Shown: one piece after another, positions 18,110-26,317 of the stretch | Position numbering within the stretch: position 1 is the first letter of the stretch | Layout of the letters: the number at the start of each line of letters is the position of its first letter | Origin: Streptomyces akebiae | GTDB taxonomy: Bacteria > Actinomycetota > Actinomycetes > Streptomycetales > Streptomycetaceae | Assembly: GCF_019599145.1 (NCBI RefSeq) | Contig: NZ_CP080647.1 | Location: 7,564,001 to 7,628,000 of the forward strand | Reading direction: 5' to 3' | Length of the DNA: 64,000 nt | Position numbers and translations under genes: made by a program | Notes under the pieces: model-generated | Database searches by the model: none | What the model was told of the DNA's origin: nothing | The model's input: the letters and a program-made list of their open reading frames with translations, nothing else

Positions 18110-18919
18110 TCAGCCCAGGGTGAACACCACCAGCGCCACCGTCGCCGCCGTCTCCGCGAGCCCGCCGAACACATCGCCGGTGACGCCCCCGAACCGCCGT
18201 ACGCAGTGGCGCAGGAGCAGTTCGGCGGCCCCGCAGGCGAGGACGACCGCGAGGACCGTACGGCCGATGTCGTACGGCCCGAGGAACGCCCCCGCGCCCG
18301 CCGCCGCGCACCCGGTCAGGGCGGCCACGAGCAGCGCGCCGCGCACCGGCACGACCCCGGCCACCGCCGCCCCCAGTCCCTCCGGCCGGGCGGCGGGCAC
18401 GCCGACCCGCGCGGCCAGCGTCAGGGCCAGCCGGGCGCTGGTCGCGCCGACGGCCGCCGCGAGCGCGCCCAGCGCCCAGGACTCGCCGTACGCCTCGGTG
18501 AGCGCGGCCACCTGGGCCAGCAGGACGAGGACGAGGGTGATGACACCGAACGGCCCGATGTCCGACTGTTTCATGATCCGCAGCGCGTCCTCGGCGGGCC
18601 TGCCGCTGCCGAGACCGTCGGCGGTGTCGGCGAGCCCGTCCAGGTGGAGGCCCCGGGTGAGGGCGGCCGGTACGGCGACGGAGGCCACCGCGGCGAGCAG
18701 CGGCCCGGCCCCCAGGACCAGCAGGAGACCGCCGAGCAGGGCCGCGCCCAGGCCGACGACCAGCCCGGCGACGGGCGCGCACAGCATCCCGACGCGCGCC
18801 GCCTCACGGTCCCAGCGGTGCACGGTCACCGGCAGCACGGTCAGGGTGCCGAAGGCGAAGCGCAGGCCGTCGGCGGGCGTCGGGCCGGACGGGACGGGGG
18901 GCTCGGGTGGCGTGGACAC
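18110..18919 (-). CDS. cobS: Adenosylcobinamide-GDP ribazoletransferase (cobalamin synthase)
   Basis: This 269-residue polytopic membrane enzyme joins adenosylcobinamide-GDP to alpha-ribazole in the last steps of cobalamin assembly. Family hallmarks are FGTLTVLPV near the N-terminus, RGLHLDGLADTADGLGSGRP (metal-binding Asp cluster) and RIMKQSDIGPFG. Several hydrophobic segments follow. It converges on the GH114 gene 37 bp away. cobT and cobU lie within 6 kb on the same strand, but other genes separate them, so the three are not one simple operon. Confidence 0.95.
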   Translation of the reverse strand: MSTPPEPPVPSGPTPADGLRFAFGTLTVLPVTVHRWDREAARVGMLCAPVAGLVVGLGAALLGGLLLVLGAGPLLAAVASVAVPAALTRGLHLDGLADTADGLGSGRPAEDALRIMKQSDIGPFGVITLVLVLLAQVAALTEAYGESWALGALAAAVGATSARLALTLAARVGVPAARPEGLGAAVAGVVPVRGALLVAALTGCAAAGAGAFLGPYDIGRTVLAVVLACGAAELLLRHCVRRFGGVTGDVFGGLAETAATVALVVFTLG

Positions 18920-18977
18920 CGGCGCAGGTTACCCGCCGGGGCGGACCGGCTCGGCGGCGCCCGGGAGCAGTCCTGGA

Positions 18978-18990
18978 TAAAGTTCGCATA
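18978..18990 (+). promoter_or_regulatory. -10 element positioned for a leaderless mRNA
   Basis: TAAAGT (18978-18983) lies 6 bp upstream of the ATG at 18990, and no Shine-Dalgarno sequence is present. Transcription would start at or next to the A of the start codon. Confidence 0.45.
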
Positions 18991-19757
18991 TGGGTTACTG
19001 GTGGGAACGGAACGTCATCGAGCCGGGCAAACTGCCGTTGCTGCTCGCGCTCTCCGCGTTCGTCCTGACGTTCCTGATCACCCGGGTCGTCACCCGAATG
19101 ATCCGCGCGGGCAAGGGACCGTTCCGCAACATCAGCGGCAGCGGCGGCGTCCACATCCACCACGTCGTCCCCGGTGTCCTGCTCACCGTCGCCGGCGGCT
19201 TCGGCGCGGTGGCCAGTGACGGACACGGTCTCGGCGCGCTGATCTCCGCCGTGCTGTTCGGCATGGGCGCGGGTCTGGTGCTGGACGAGTTCGCGCTGAT
19301 CCTGCACCTCGACGACGTGTACTGGAGCGAGGCCGGCCGCAAGAGCGTCGAGGTGGTCGTGCTGACGGCCGCCCTGGTGGGGCTGATGCTGGTCGGCTTC
19401 CTGCCCTTCGGCGTCAACGACCTCGACGAGGAGGAACTGCAGGACCGGGGTGCCGTCATGGTCAGCATGGGGACGAACTTCCTCATCGCCCTGGTCGCCC
19501 TCGCCAAGGGCAAGGCCCGCACCGCGATCTTCGGCGTCGTCATCCCGATCGTCGCCGTCGTCGGCGCCATCCGTCTGGCCCGCCCCACCTCCGCCTGGGC
19601 CCGCCGCTTCTACCGCCGCAGACCGCGCGCCCGCGCCCGGGCGTGGAAGCGTTCCTACCGCCACGACCGCCGCTGGGCGGGACCCAGCCGCCGCCTTCAG
19701 GACTGGATCGGCGGCACCCCGGACGCGACCCCGGACGCGACCCCGGAGCGCCGCTGA
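18990..19757 (+). CDS. Conserved integral membrane protein
   Basis: This 255-residue protein has about five membrane segments (18-35, 55-75, 82-105, 125-145, 165-200 roughly). A conserved-looking HIHHVVPGVLL motif at the second segment and LDEFALILHLDDVYW at the third suggest a metal- or lipid-interacting core. The C-terminus is a basic tail ending in a short ATPDATPE repeat. I do not recognise a function. No ribosome binding site is visible; a TAAAGT box 6 bp upstream suggests leaderless translation. Its last 61 bases overlap the 3' end of the convergent gene. Confidence 0.8.
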   Translation: MGYWWERNVIEPGKLPLLLALSAFVLTFLITRVVTRMIRAGKGPFRNISGSGGVHIHHVVPGVLLTVAGGFGAVASDGHGLGALISAVLFGMGAGLVLDEFALILHLDDVYWSEAGRKSVEVVVLTAALVGLMLVGFLPFGVNDLDEEELQDRGAVMVSMGTNFLIALVALAKGKARTAIFGVVIPIVAVVGAIRLARPTSAWARRFYRRRPRARARAWKRSYRHDRRWAGPSRRLQDWIGGTPDATPDATPERR

Positions 19758-20413
19758 CGGACGGCCTCCGCCGCGCACACCACCAGCACGGCCGCGAGGG
19801 CCGCCAGATGCTCCTTGCCCGCGAGGTTCTCCTTCACCAGCACCTCGACGACCATCGCCAGGACCACCGCGCCCGCCGTGACCCACGCCCGGTACCGCCA
19901 TCCGACGTACACCGCGAGCCCGACCACGGCGGCCGACGGACCGGTGTCCACGACCCGCGCGTCCGAGGCGGGCAGCCCCAGCAGGGGGACGTCCGGACCG
20001 AGTGCGACGCCCACGCGCGCGTACAGCGTGCCGGCCAGGGTGGCCAGGAGGGCGATCGCCAGGGTCCGCCGTCGGCCCAGGCAGATCTCCGCGATGCCGA
20101 ACACGATCAGGATCTGCGCCAGCGCTCCCCACACCGGCAGGTCCAGCGCCGGTACGAAGAGGGACAGCGGCGTCCGGGCCAGGGCCGTCCAGAGCGGGTC
20201 CTCCGCCCGTACGGCACCGGCGTTCTCGACGAACCGGTAGCCCCAGGACTGCTGGTGCGTGACGTGGACGACGGCAGCGAGACAGACGGCGACGACCGTC
20301 ATCGGGATCGCCCGCAGCCGACGGCGGACCAGGGGTGGGCGCACGGTGGCGCACAGGAGCCCCCACTCGGCGCGGACCCATCGGAGGGCCCGGCCCGCAT
20401 GCGTCTGGTTCAT
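19697..20413 (-). CDS. Rhomboid-like membrane protein
   Basis: This 238-residue protein has about six hydrophobic segments. DTGPSAAVVGL (Ser160) and AGKEHLAAL (His202) fall in successive C-terminal segments, as the Ser/His dyad does in rhomboid-like families of actinobacteria. The oxyanion HxxxN is not evident, so protease activity is uncertain. The ATG at 20413 (MNQTHAGRAL) is chosen over an in-frame start at 20518 that reads through a dispersed repeat. Its tail (SGVASGVAS) is encoded by the same short DNA repeat that encodes the ATPDATPE tail of the convergent gene. Confidence 0.65.
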   Translation of the reverse strand: MNQTHAGRALRWVRAEWGLLCATVRPPLVRRRLRAIPMTVVAVCLAAVVHVTHQQSWGYRFVENAGAVRAEDPLWTALARTPLSLFVPALDLPVWGALAQILIVFGIAEICLGRRRTLAIALLATLAGTLYARVGVALGPDVPLLGLPASDARVVDTGPSAAVVGLAVYVGWRYRAWVTAGAVVLAMVVEVLVKENLAGKEHLAALAAVLVVCAAEAVRQRRSGVASGVASGVPPIQS

Positions 20414-20490
20414 CCTCACGGTGCGAAGACCGGGCGGGGGACCGTGTAGTTGAGTGATGCCCCAGTGATCCCGATCTCTCCGGTTTGCTG

Positions 20491-20585
20491 TCGGGTGCGG
20501 GTGGGTGGGGAAAGGCACGGGGCGCAGCCGCTCTTTTCAGGGGCGCGCGGAACTGCGCGACCAGCCCCCACCCACCCGCACCCGA
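20491..20585. repeat. Dispersed inverted repeat, copy 4
   Basis: The outer arms TCGGGTGCGGGTGGGTGGGG (20491-20510) and its complement (20565-20585, one mismatch in length) pair strongly. The left inner arm is missing and the right inner arm reads GGGGCGCGCGGAACTGCGCGA. It begins 25 bp downstream of the cobT stop. Confidence 0.75.
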
Positions 20586-20609
20586 AAACGCACCCCGGAT
20601 GCCGGGACC

Positions 20610-21725
20610 CTAGGTCGCGTCGTACTCCTCCCCGAGGTTCTTCTCCTCGCCCCCCGGCTTCGCCGGTTCCCCCGCCGCGGCCTCCCGCTCGGGCAGCTCC
20701 GCCGCCAACGCGGCCGCGGCCCGCACCAGCGGCAACGCCAGCAGGGCGCCCGCCCCTTCGCCGACCTTCACCCCATGGTCGAGCAGCGGTTCGATCGCCA
20801 TCCGGTCCAACGCCTTGGCCTGCGCCGGCTCCCCGCTGCCCTGCCCGGCCAGCCACCAGTCCGGCGCCCGGAACGCGACCCGCTGGGCGACCAGCGCACA
20901 CGCCGCCGACACCACACCGTCCAGGATCACCGGCGTCTTGCGCACCGCGCTCTGCAGCAGGAACCCGGTCATGGCGGCGAGATCCGCCCCACCCACGGTC
21001 GCCAGCAACTGCAACTGGTCGCCGAGCACCGGCCGGGCCCGCCGCAGGGAGTCCCGTACGGCCGCGCACTTGCGCATCCATGTCAGATCGTCGATCGCGC
21101 GCCCGCCGCGCCCGGTCACGACGGACGCGTCGGTCCCGCACAGCCCGGCGACGAGGACCGCCGCCGCCGTGGTCCCCCCGACACTCACGTCACCGAGGAC
21201 GACGAGGTCGGTCCCGGAGTCCGCCTCCTCGTCCGCGAGGGCGACGCCCACCCGGAAGGCGGCCTCCGCCTCCTCCGCCGTCAGCGCGTCCTCGACGTCG
21301 ATACGCCCGGACCCGCGCCGCACCCGATGCCGTACGACCTCGCCGGGCAACGCCTCCGGGTCGCAGTCGAGCGCGAGGTCCACCACGCGGACGGGCACGC
21401 CGAGCTGCCGGGCCAGCACCGCCACCGGACTGCTGCCGTCCAGGACGCCCCGCACCAGCTGGTCCGCGGTGCCCGCGGCCCGCGCGGAGACGCCCAGTTC
21501 GGCGATCCCGTGGTCGCCCGCGAACAGCAGCACCCGGGGCCGTTCGATCGGCCGCACCGGCACGGCCGACTGCGCCGCCGCCAGCCACTCACCCAGTTCG
21601 TCGAGGCGGCCCAGCGCCCCGGGCGGCACGATCTGCTTCTCCCGCCGCGCCTCGGCGTCGCGGCGCACCCCACCGTCGGGGCGCTCGATCAGATCGGTGA
21701 AGTCGTCGAGATTAAGCGAGCTCAT
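20610..21725 (-). CDS. cobT: Nicotinate-nucleotide-dimethylbenzimidazole phosphoribosyltransferase
   Basis: This 371-residue enzyme makes alpha-ribazole phosphate, the lower ligand precursor for cobalamin. Visible family features are PPGALGRLDELGEWLA near the N-terminus, LLFAGDHGIAELGVSA (substrate-binding region), LGDVSVGGTTAAAVL, RGGRAIDD, and the C-terminal EGAGALLALPLVRAAA with the catalytic Glu. A charged tail of about 25 residues extends past the family core. The ATG at 21725 is taken because the upstream in-frame extension overlaps an intergenic region and a divergent gene. Confidence 0.95.
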   Translation of the reverse strand: MSSLNLDDFTDLIERPDGGVRRDAEARREKQIVPPGALGRLDELGEWLAAAQSAVPVRPIERPRVLLFAGDHGIAELGVSARAAGTADQLVRGVLDGSSPVAVLARQLGVPVRVVDLALDCDPEALPGEVVRHRVRRGSGRIDVEDALTAEEAEAAFRVGVALADEEADSGTDLVVLGDVSVGGTTAAAVLVAGLCGTDASVVTGRGGRAIDDLTWMRKCAAVRDSLRRARPVLGDQLQLLATVGGADLAAMTGFLLQSAVRKTPVILDGVVSAACALVAQRVAFRAPDWWLAGQGSGEPAQAKALDRMAIEPLLDHGVKVGEGAGALLALPLVRAAAALAAELPEREAAAGEPAKPGGEEKNLGEEYDAT

Positions 21726-21888
21726 TCGCCGAACAGTACCGGCAGGGATCGAACACGACGCCGCCACACCATGACCCCGCGACGCACGAACGTCCCATAG
21801 CGCCACCGGCACGTCATTGCACCGGGAACCAGGCTCACGTACATACCTTTTCGGGGTCAATGTCCCTATGTCGCCCACAGGAGCCGCC

Positions 21889-22797
21889 ATGCCCCCCACC
21901 CCGCGGCCGGAGCCCGGCCCACTCGCGGGAGTCGACCCCTTCCACGAACCGCGCCGGGACGACTGTCCGTGGTGCGGCTCGCGGCAGTTGCGTACGCGGG
22001 TGCGCGCGCCGGAGGGGCGGCGGCGCACGCCGGGCACGTTCGTGGTGGACGAGTGCCGGGACTGCTCGCACGCCTTCCAGAACCCCCGGCCCACGGCGGA
22101 CGGACTGCTGCTCCGGTACCGCCGGCACGCCGTCGAGGACGACGTCCACCCCGACCCCGTCGGGCGACGGCGCCGCCGGCGTCTGCGGGGCGCCGCCCGC
22201 GCGCTGCCGCCGTCCCTCGAACCGGAGAGCTGGCTCGACGTCGGCACCGGACACGGCCACTTCCCGGAGGCCGCGCGCGAGATCCACCCGTACACCTCCT
22301 TCGACGGTCTCGACCCGACCCCGCGCGTCGACCTGGCATGGGAGGCCGGGCGCGTGGAGGAGGCGTATCGGGGTCTGCTCACCGACCCCGGGATCATGGC
22401 GCGGCTGCGCGCCCGCTACGAGGTGGTGAGCATGTTCCACCACCTCGAACACACCGCCGACCCCCGCGAGGAGCTCCGTGCCGCCCGCGCGGTGCTGCGC
22501 CCCGGCGGTCATCTCCTCCTCGAAGTCCTGGACCCGGCCCGCCCGTTGGGCGCGCTGCCCGCCAGGAACCGACGCCTGTGGAAGCCGCACGACCGCCCCC
22601 GCCCCCTGCACCTCGTGCCCCTGCGCAACCTGCTCGCCGAACTGCGCTCCCTGGACTTCGAGATCCTCGCGGCCCGCCCGTGCACCCCTCTCCCGCCCCG
22701 CGCTCACCGCATCCTCGCGCGCCGCACCACACCACCGAGCGCCCCTACAACACCCCGGGCGCCGACGGCCGAACGGCCGGACCGTTCAACCCCGTAG
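21889..22797 (+). CDS. SAM-dependent methyltransferase with N-terminal zinc finger
   Basis: The protein has about 302 residues. The N-terminus has a Cys4 zinc site (CPWCGS about residue 24, then CRDCSH about residue 55), followed by a class I methyltransferase domain with SAM motif LDVGTGHGHFPEAAR and FHHLEHTADPREELRAARAVLRPGGHLLLEV. This arrangement is typical of methyltransferases acting on sugars or small molecules, often in polysaccharide or antibiotic loci; the substrate is unknown. GGAGCCGCC precedes the ATG at 21889. Another ATG at 21868 lacks a good site. The C-terminus is Pro/Thr-rich and overlaps the convergent cobU by 12 bases. Confidence 0.85.
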   Translation: MPPTPRPEPGPLAGVDPFHEPRRDDCPWCGSRQLRTRVRAPEGRRRTPGTFVVDECRDCSHAFQNPRPTADGLLLRYRRHAVEDDVHPDPVGRRRRRRLRGAARALPPSLEPESWLDVGTGHGHFPEAAREIHPYTSFDGLDPTPRVDLAWEAGRVEEAYRGLLTDPGIMARLRARYEVVSMFHHLEHTADPREELRAARAVLRPGGHLLLEVLDPARPLGALPARNRRLWKPHDRPRPLHLVPLRNLLAELRSLDFEILAARPCTPLPPRAHRILARRTTPPSAPTTPRAPTAERPDRSTP

Positions 22798-23997
22798 CGA
22801 CAGGGCCTGCCCCGCCACCACCAGCAGCACGTGCTCGCACTCCTTCGCGAAGGCCGCGTTCAGGCGGCCGAGTTCATCGCGGTAGCGGCGGCCGGAGGCG
22901 GTGGCGGGCACGATGCCGGAGCCGACCTCGTTGGAGACGGCGACGAGTGTGCGGCGCGTGTGCCGTACGGCGTCGGTGAGTTCGGTGACACGCGCCCGGA
23001 GCGCGCGCTCCCCGCCGCCGGCCCACTCCGCGTCGTCCCACGCCCCCACCGCGTCCATGGCATCGGTCAGCCACAGCGAGAGACAGTCCACGAGCAGTGG
23101 CGCCCCGTCGTCGTCCTTCAGCAGCGGGACGAGGTCGCAGGTCTCGACCGTGCGCCAGGACCCGGGCCGCCGCTCACGGTGGGCGGCGACCCGCTCGGCC
23201 CACTCCCCGTCGCCGCCCCGCAGCCCGCCGGTCGCCACGTACAGGACGTCGGGGAACGCCTCCAGCCGCCGCTCGGCCTCCACCGACTTCCCGGACCGTG
23301 CCCCGCCGAGCACCAGCGTGCGGCGCGGCACATCGGGTACGTCCTCGTAGGCGCCGACCGCCAGCGTCGTCCCGTCCGGCACGGCGCGCGCGCCCGCCGC
23401 CGCGAGCCGGCGCGGCAACTCGCCGTCCGGCGGCACGTCGTGGTCGATGTGCACGGCGACGACATCCGTCGTCGGGCCCACGGCCCCCGCCGCGCGCAGC
23501 CGCGCCAGTGCGTCCGGCCGCCCCAGCACATCGAGGAGGACCATGTCGTACGGCTCCGACCGCTCCTCCACGCCGGCGGGCGCGCCCCCCGGCGGCAGGT
23601 ACAGCAACCGTTGGCCGCCCGGACCGGTCACCGCGTACCCGGTGCCGGGCGCGTCCAAAGCCTGGGCCCGTACCCGGTGCCCGGTCAGCAGCGCCAGCTC
23701 CCGCCCGTCCGGCACCCGCACCGGCTGCGGCAACCCCGCCGGCACTTCCACGGCGGGCCCGTCGTGCGGATGCGACAGCAGGACCTGCCGCACCCCGGTG
23801 AGCGTGCGCCCGGCGCGGGCGGCCGCGAGGGCGGCGCCCGGAGTGAGGTCGAGCAGCAGTGTGCCGTCCACGAGCAGCGCGGTCGCCCCGCGCGCGGCCA
23901 CACCGAGCGCGGTCGCGCACACCGCGCACGGACAGTCGGGGCGGGGGAGTCCCGCGGGGGCGCCGGTGCCGAGCAATGTCAGTTCCACAGTGACCAT
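22786..23997 (-). CDS. cobU: MBL-like domain fused to adenosylcobinamide kinase/guanylyltransferase
   Basis: This is a 403-residue two-domain protein. The C-terminal half (about 228-403) is CobU: P-loop LVLGGARSGKS (Lys237), VATGG, and VSNEVGSGIVPA. It phosphorylates adenosylcobinamide and transfers GMP from GTP. The N-terminal half looks like a metallo-beta-lactamase fold of the PhnP type (LLGTGAPAGLPRPDCPCAVC, LLSHPHDGP), but the canonical HxHxDH reads HPHDGP, so the metal site appears damaged. It may be a structural or binding domain. The ATG at 23997 has GGGAAA upstream. Confidence 0.88.
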   Translation of the reverse strand: MVTVELTLLGTGAPAGLPRPDCPCAVCATALGVAARGATALLVDGTLLLDLTPGAALAAARAGRTLTGVRQVLLSHPHDGPAVEVPAGLPQPVRVPDGRELALLTGHRVRAQALDAPGTGYAVTGPGGQRLLYLPPGGAPAGVEERSEPYDMVLLDVLGRPDALARLRAAGAVGPTTDVVAVHIDHDVPPDGELPRRLAAAGARAVPDGTTLAVGAYEDVPDVPRRTLVLGGARSGKSVEAERRLEAFPDVLYVATGGLRGGDGEWAERVAAHRERRPGSWRTVETCDLVPLLKDDDGAPLLVDCLSLWLTDAMDAVGAWDDAEWAGGGERALRARVTELTDAVRHTRRTLVAVSNEVGSGIVPATASGRRYRDELGRLNAAFAKECEHVLLVVAGQALSLRG

Positions 23998-24111
23998 TTT
24001 CCCGCGTCCGGATGAACACCCGCAGATCCTGTGCGTCCGACTAGGCTCAGGGGGAACCGGATCTTGCTCGGTGCCGTGTGCGGTGCCGGGCCGGTACTTA
24101 CGGAGGCTCAC

Positions 24112-24324
24112 ATGGCGGCATGGACGTGGCGTTTCGAGAAGGCCGACGGGACGGAGGTCCAGCCCGCGGTCCAGCCCGAGGAGTTCACGACCCAGGGAGA
24201 TGCCGAGTCGTGGATCGGAGAACACTGGAATGCGCTCCGCGAAGGCGGCGCCGACCAGGTCCGTCTCTTCGAGGACACGACGGAGATCTACGGCCCGATG
24301 AGCCTGCACGCACAGGACGCGTAG
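24112..24324 (+). CDS. Small conserved acidic protein
   Basis: This 70-residue protein starts MAAWTWRFEKADGTEV and contains GDAESWIGEHWNALREGGADQVRLFED, a compact alpha/beta pattern with many acidic residues. GGAGG sits 6 bases upstream of the ATG, and a -10 TAGGCT lies at 24042-24047, about 65 bases upstream of the start. I recognise it as a conserved streptomycete protein without an assigned function. Terminal convergence with the next gene is separated by a dispersed repeat. Confidence 0.8.
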   Translation: MAAWTWRFEKADGTEVQPAVQPEEFTTQGDAESWIGEHWNALREGGADQVRLFEDTTEIYGPMSLHAQDA

Positions 24325-24406
24325 CGCTCCGCGACGGGGCGGGGTCCCTGCCCGGGGCTCCGCCCCGATCCCCGTGAAAGGGGTCGGGGGGCGCGAGTTC
24401 GTGGAC

Positions 24407-24512
24407 GGGTGCGGGTCCGGTGGGGCTTGGTCGCGCAGTTCCCCGCGCCCCTGAAGGCTTCAGGCCCCGCGGGCCTGAAAAGCACGGGGCGAAGCCCTGC
24501 GGACCCGCACTC
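24407..24512. repeat. Dispersed inverted repeat, copy 5
   Basis: The left arm is complete (GGGTGCGGGTCCGG...GCGCAGTTCCCCGCGCCC) and the far right has GGACCCGCAC, but the right inner arm is replaced by an AGCACGGGGCGAAGCCCTG segment. It lies between two convergent genes and could terminate both. Confidence 0.7.
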
Positions 24513-24530
24513 CCGAGCTGACAGGCGCCC

Positions 24531-25328
24531 TCAGCCGCGCACACCGCACAGGTGCAGCAACGCCGCCACCTGCCGATAAGGATCCGTCCGCCCGGCCCGC
24601 TCCTCCGCCGCGAGGAGCGCATCGAGATCCCCGTCCCCCTCGGGCAGCGCCGCGTCGTCCGCGGCCAGATCCGTGAACACCCGCACCCCGTACCAGGCGC
24701 GCAGCGGCGCCCCGATCCCCGCGAGCGCGTCCGTCAACGTCCCCAGCCGATCCGCCCGCACCTCCAGCCCGAGCCGGTTCCGGTACGCCGTGGTGTCGAA
24801 GGCGCCCAGCGCTCCGGCCCAGTCCCCGGCGAGCCCGGCCCGCATCGCGAGCGCGTCGCCGTTGCGGACGAGCAGGGACAGCAGCCCACCCGGCGCCAGC
24901 ATCCGCGCCAGCCCGGCCAGCAGGGCGTCGGGCTCCTCGACGTACATCAGAACCCCATGACAGAGCACCACGTCGAAACTGCCCGGCAGGAAGTGCACCC
25001 CGGTGTCCCGGCCGTCGCCCTCCACGATCCGCATCCGCCCGCGAATGCCCTCGGGCTCGGCGGCGAGCGCCTCCTGGGCCACGGCGATCAGCTTCGACTC
25101 CCGCTCGATCCCGGTCACCGCGTGTCCGGCCCGGGCCAGCCGCAGTGCCTGCGTGCCCTGCCCCATGCCCACGTCGAGCACCCGGAGCCGCTGCCCGACC
25201 GGGAAGCGTCCGGCTATCTGCTCGTCGACCTGCCGGGAGACCAGCTCCTGTCGTACGACCTCACGCAGGGTGCCCAGTCGGTCCAGCCATGCCTGCGCGG
25301 CACCTTCGGAGAAAGGGGTGGTGCTCAG
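24531..25328 (-). CDS. Class I SAM-dependent methyltransferase
   Basis: The protein has about 265 residues with SAM-binding motif LRVLDVGMGQGTQALRLA, acidic motif II (GIERESKLI), motif IV FDVVLCHGVLMYVEEP and LAPGGLLSLLVRN. This resembles CmoA/CmoM-like and related tRNA or small-molecule methyltransferases; the substrate is not clear. The start is unusual. No ATG/GTG/TTG exists between the upstream gene and the conserved region, but a CTG at 25328-25326 overlaps the upstream TGA exactly where an ATGA overlap would be expected, with GGAGAGCGG upstream. I infer CTG initiation. Confidence 0.85.
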   Translation of the reverse strand: MSTTPFSEGAAQAWLDRLGTLREVVRQELVSRQVDEQIAGRFPVGQRLRVLDVGMGQGTQALRLARAGHAVTGIERESKLIAVAQEALAAEPEGIRGRMRIVEGDGRDTGVHFLPGSFDVVLCHGVLMYVEEPDALLAGLARMLAPGGLLSLLVRNGDALAMRAGLAGDWAGALGAFDTTAYRNRLGLEVRADRLGTLTDALAGIGAPLRAWYGVRVFTDLAADDAALPEGDGDLDALLAAEERAGRTDPYRQVAALLHLCGVRG

Positions 25329-25924
25329 GGCCGCTCTCCGCGCTTGACCTGCGGCTTGGGCAGCCGGAGGCGACGCATCTGGAGCGTGCGCATCAGGGCG
25401 TAGGCCACGGCGCCCTTCTTGTTCGCGTCGGGGAAGCGCTCGCCCAGCTGCTTCTTCAGGCGGAACCCGAGGCCGATCGAGTCGACCACGATCAACACGA
25501 TCACGAAGAGCCACAGCAGCAGCGCGACGTTCTGCAGCGAGGCCACCTGCACCATGCTCAGCACGAGGATGATCACGGCCAGCGGCAGGAAGAACTCCGC
25601 GATGTGGAATCGCGAGTCCACGTAGTCGCGGGCGAATCTGCGGACCGGACCCTTGTCCCGCGCCGGCAGATACCGCTCGTCACCGGTGGCCAGCGCCTGG
25701 CGCTGCTTCTCCATCGCGGCACGGCGCTCGTCGCGGGAACGCTTGGCGGCCTCCTTGCGCGTCGTCGGCGTATTGGCGACGCTTCGGCGCTGGCCCTGGG
25801 CCACACTCCGTTTCGGAGTGGGGCGCCCCTTGGGGGCCTGCGGGTCACGGGTCTGCTTGGAGTCGGTCACCAGCGCCTTGTCGGCGGCCGATTCCTTCTC
25901 GCTCTTGGCGCGGCTACGGAACAC
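25325..25924 (-). CDS. DUF3043 membrane protein
   Basis: This 199-residue protein has a long basic, disordered N-terminus (about 1-95, rich in Lys/Arg) and two closely spaced membrane segments (about 112-135 and 140-158), then a basic C-terminal tail. This is the DUF3043 family of actinobacteria, whose function is unknown. I chose the GTG at 25924 (MFRSRAKSEKE), where homologues usually begin. An ATG at 25954 is also possible, and neither has a clear ribosome site. Its stop overlaps the next gene's CTG start. Confidence 0.85.
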   Translation of the reverse strand: MFRSRAKSEKESAADKALVTDSKQTRDPQAPKGRPTPKRSVAQGQRRSVANTPTTRKEAAKRSRDERRAAMEKQRQALATGDERYLPARDKGPVRRFARDYVDSRFHIAEFFLPLAVIILVLSMVQVASLQNVALLLWLFVIVLIVVDSIGLGFRLKKQLGERFPDANKKGAVAYALMRTLQMRRLRLPKPQVKRGERP

Positions 25925-26317
25925 AAAACCCAAGGGTACGGGGTGCCGGGGCATGGACCCCAGCCCAGTGGGGAACGATCCGGCAACACCCGGCGTCCGT
26001 ACTGGAGACAGAGCCGGGGCGATGGTGGACGGGGAGACCCGTAAAACCGGAGAAAGCCGGAGAAGACCGAAGAAAGTCGAAAAAGGGGGAACGCGGTGAC
26101 GGTTCGTCCGTAGCGGGGCTGAGGTATTCCGGGGGTCGGCCCGTACATGACCCCGGGGGACACCTACTCCCTACGCCGGATCGGCGCCGCACACAGTCGT
26201 CCTTGGGGATGACCGCATCCGCCCCCGAACAGTGCGGTAATGGATGCAGGGCCCGTACTGTGGGTTCTGTCGCAGACCTGTGAGCTGGAGTCCGTCAGAA
26301 GGGGGCGCGCGAAGCCC
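25925..26317. other. Divergent intergenic region, DUF3043 / pspA
   Basis: No gene is convincing here. Purine-rich direct repeats (CCGGAGAAAG-like units, 26047-26078) lead into GGAAC-N16-CGTA (26088-26112), the spacing of an ECF sigma-E type promoter reading toward pspA. A HrdB-like -10 TACTGT at 26256-26261 lies about 57 bases upstream of pspA. Confidence 0.4.

Noticed and set aside
21835..22707. Leftward frame opposite the methyltransferase gene
   Set aside because: The forward strand has zinc and SAM motifs; the reverse is a shadow.
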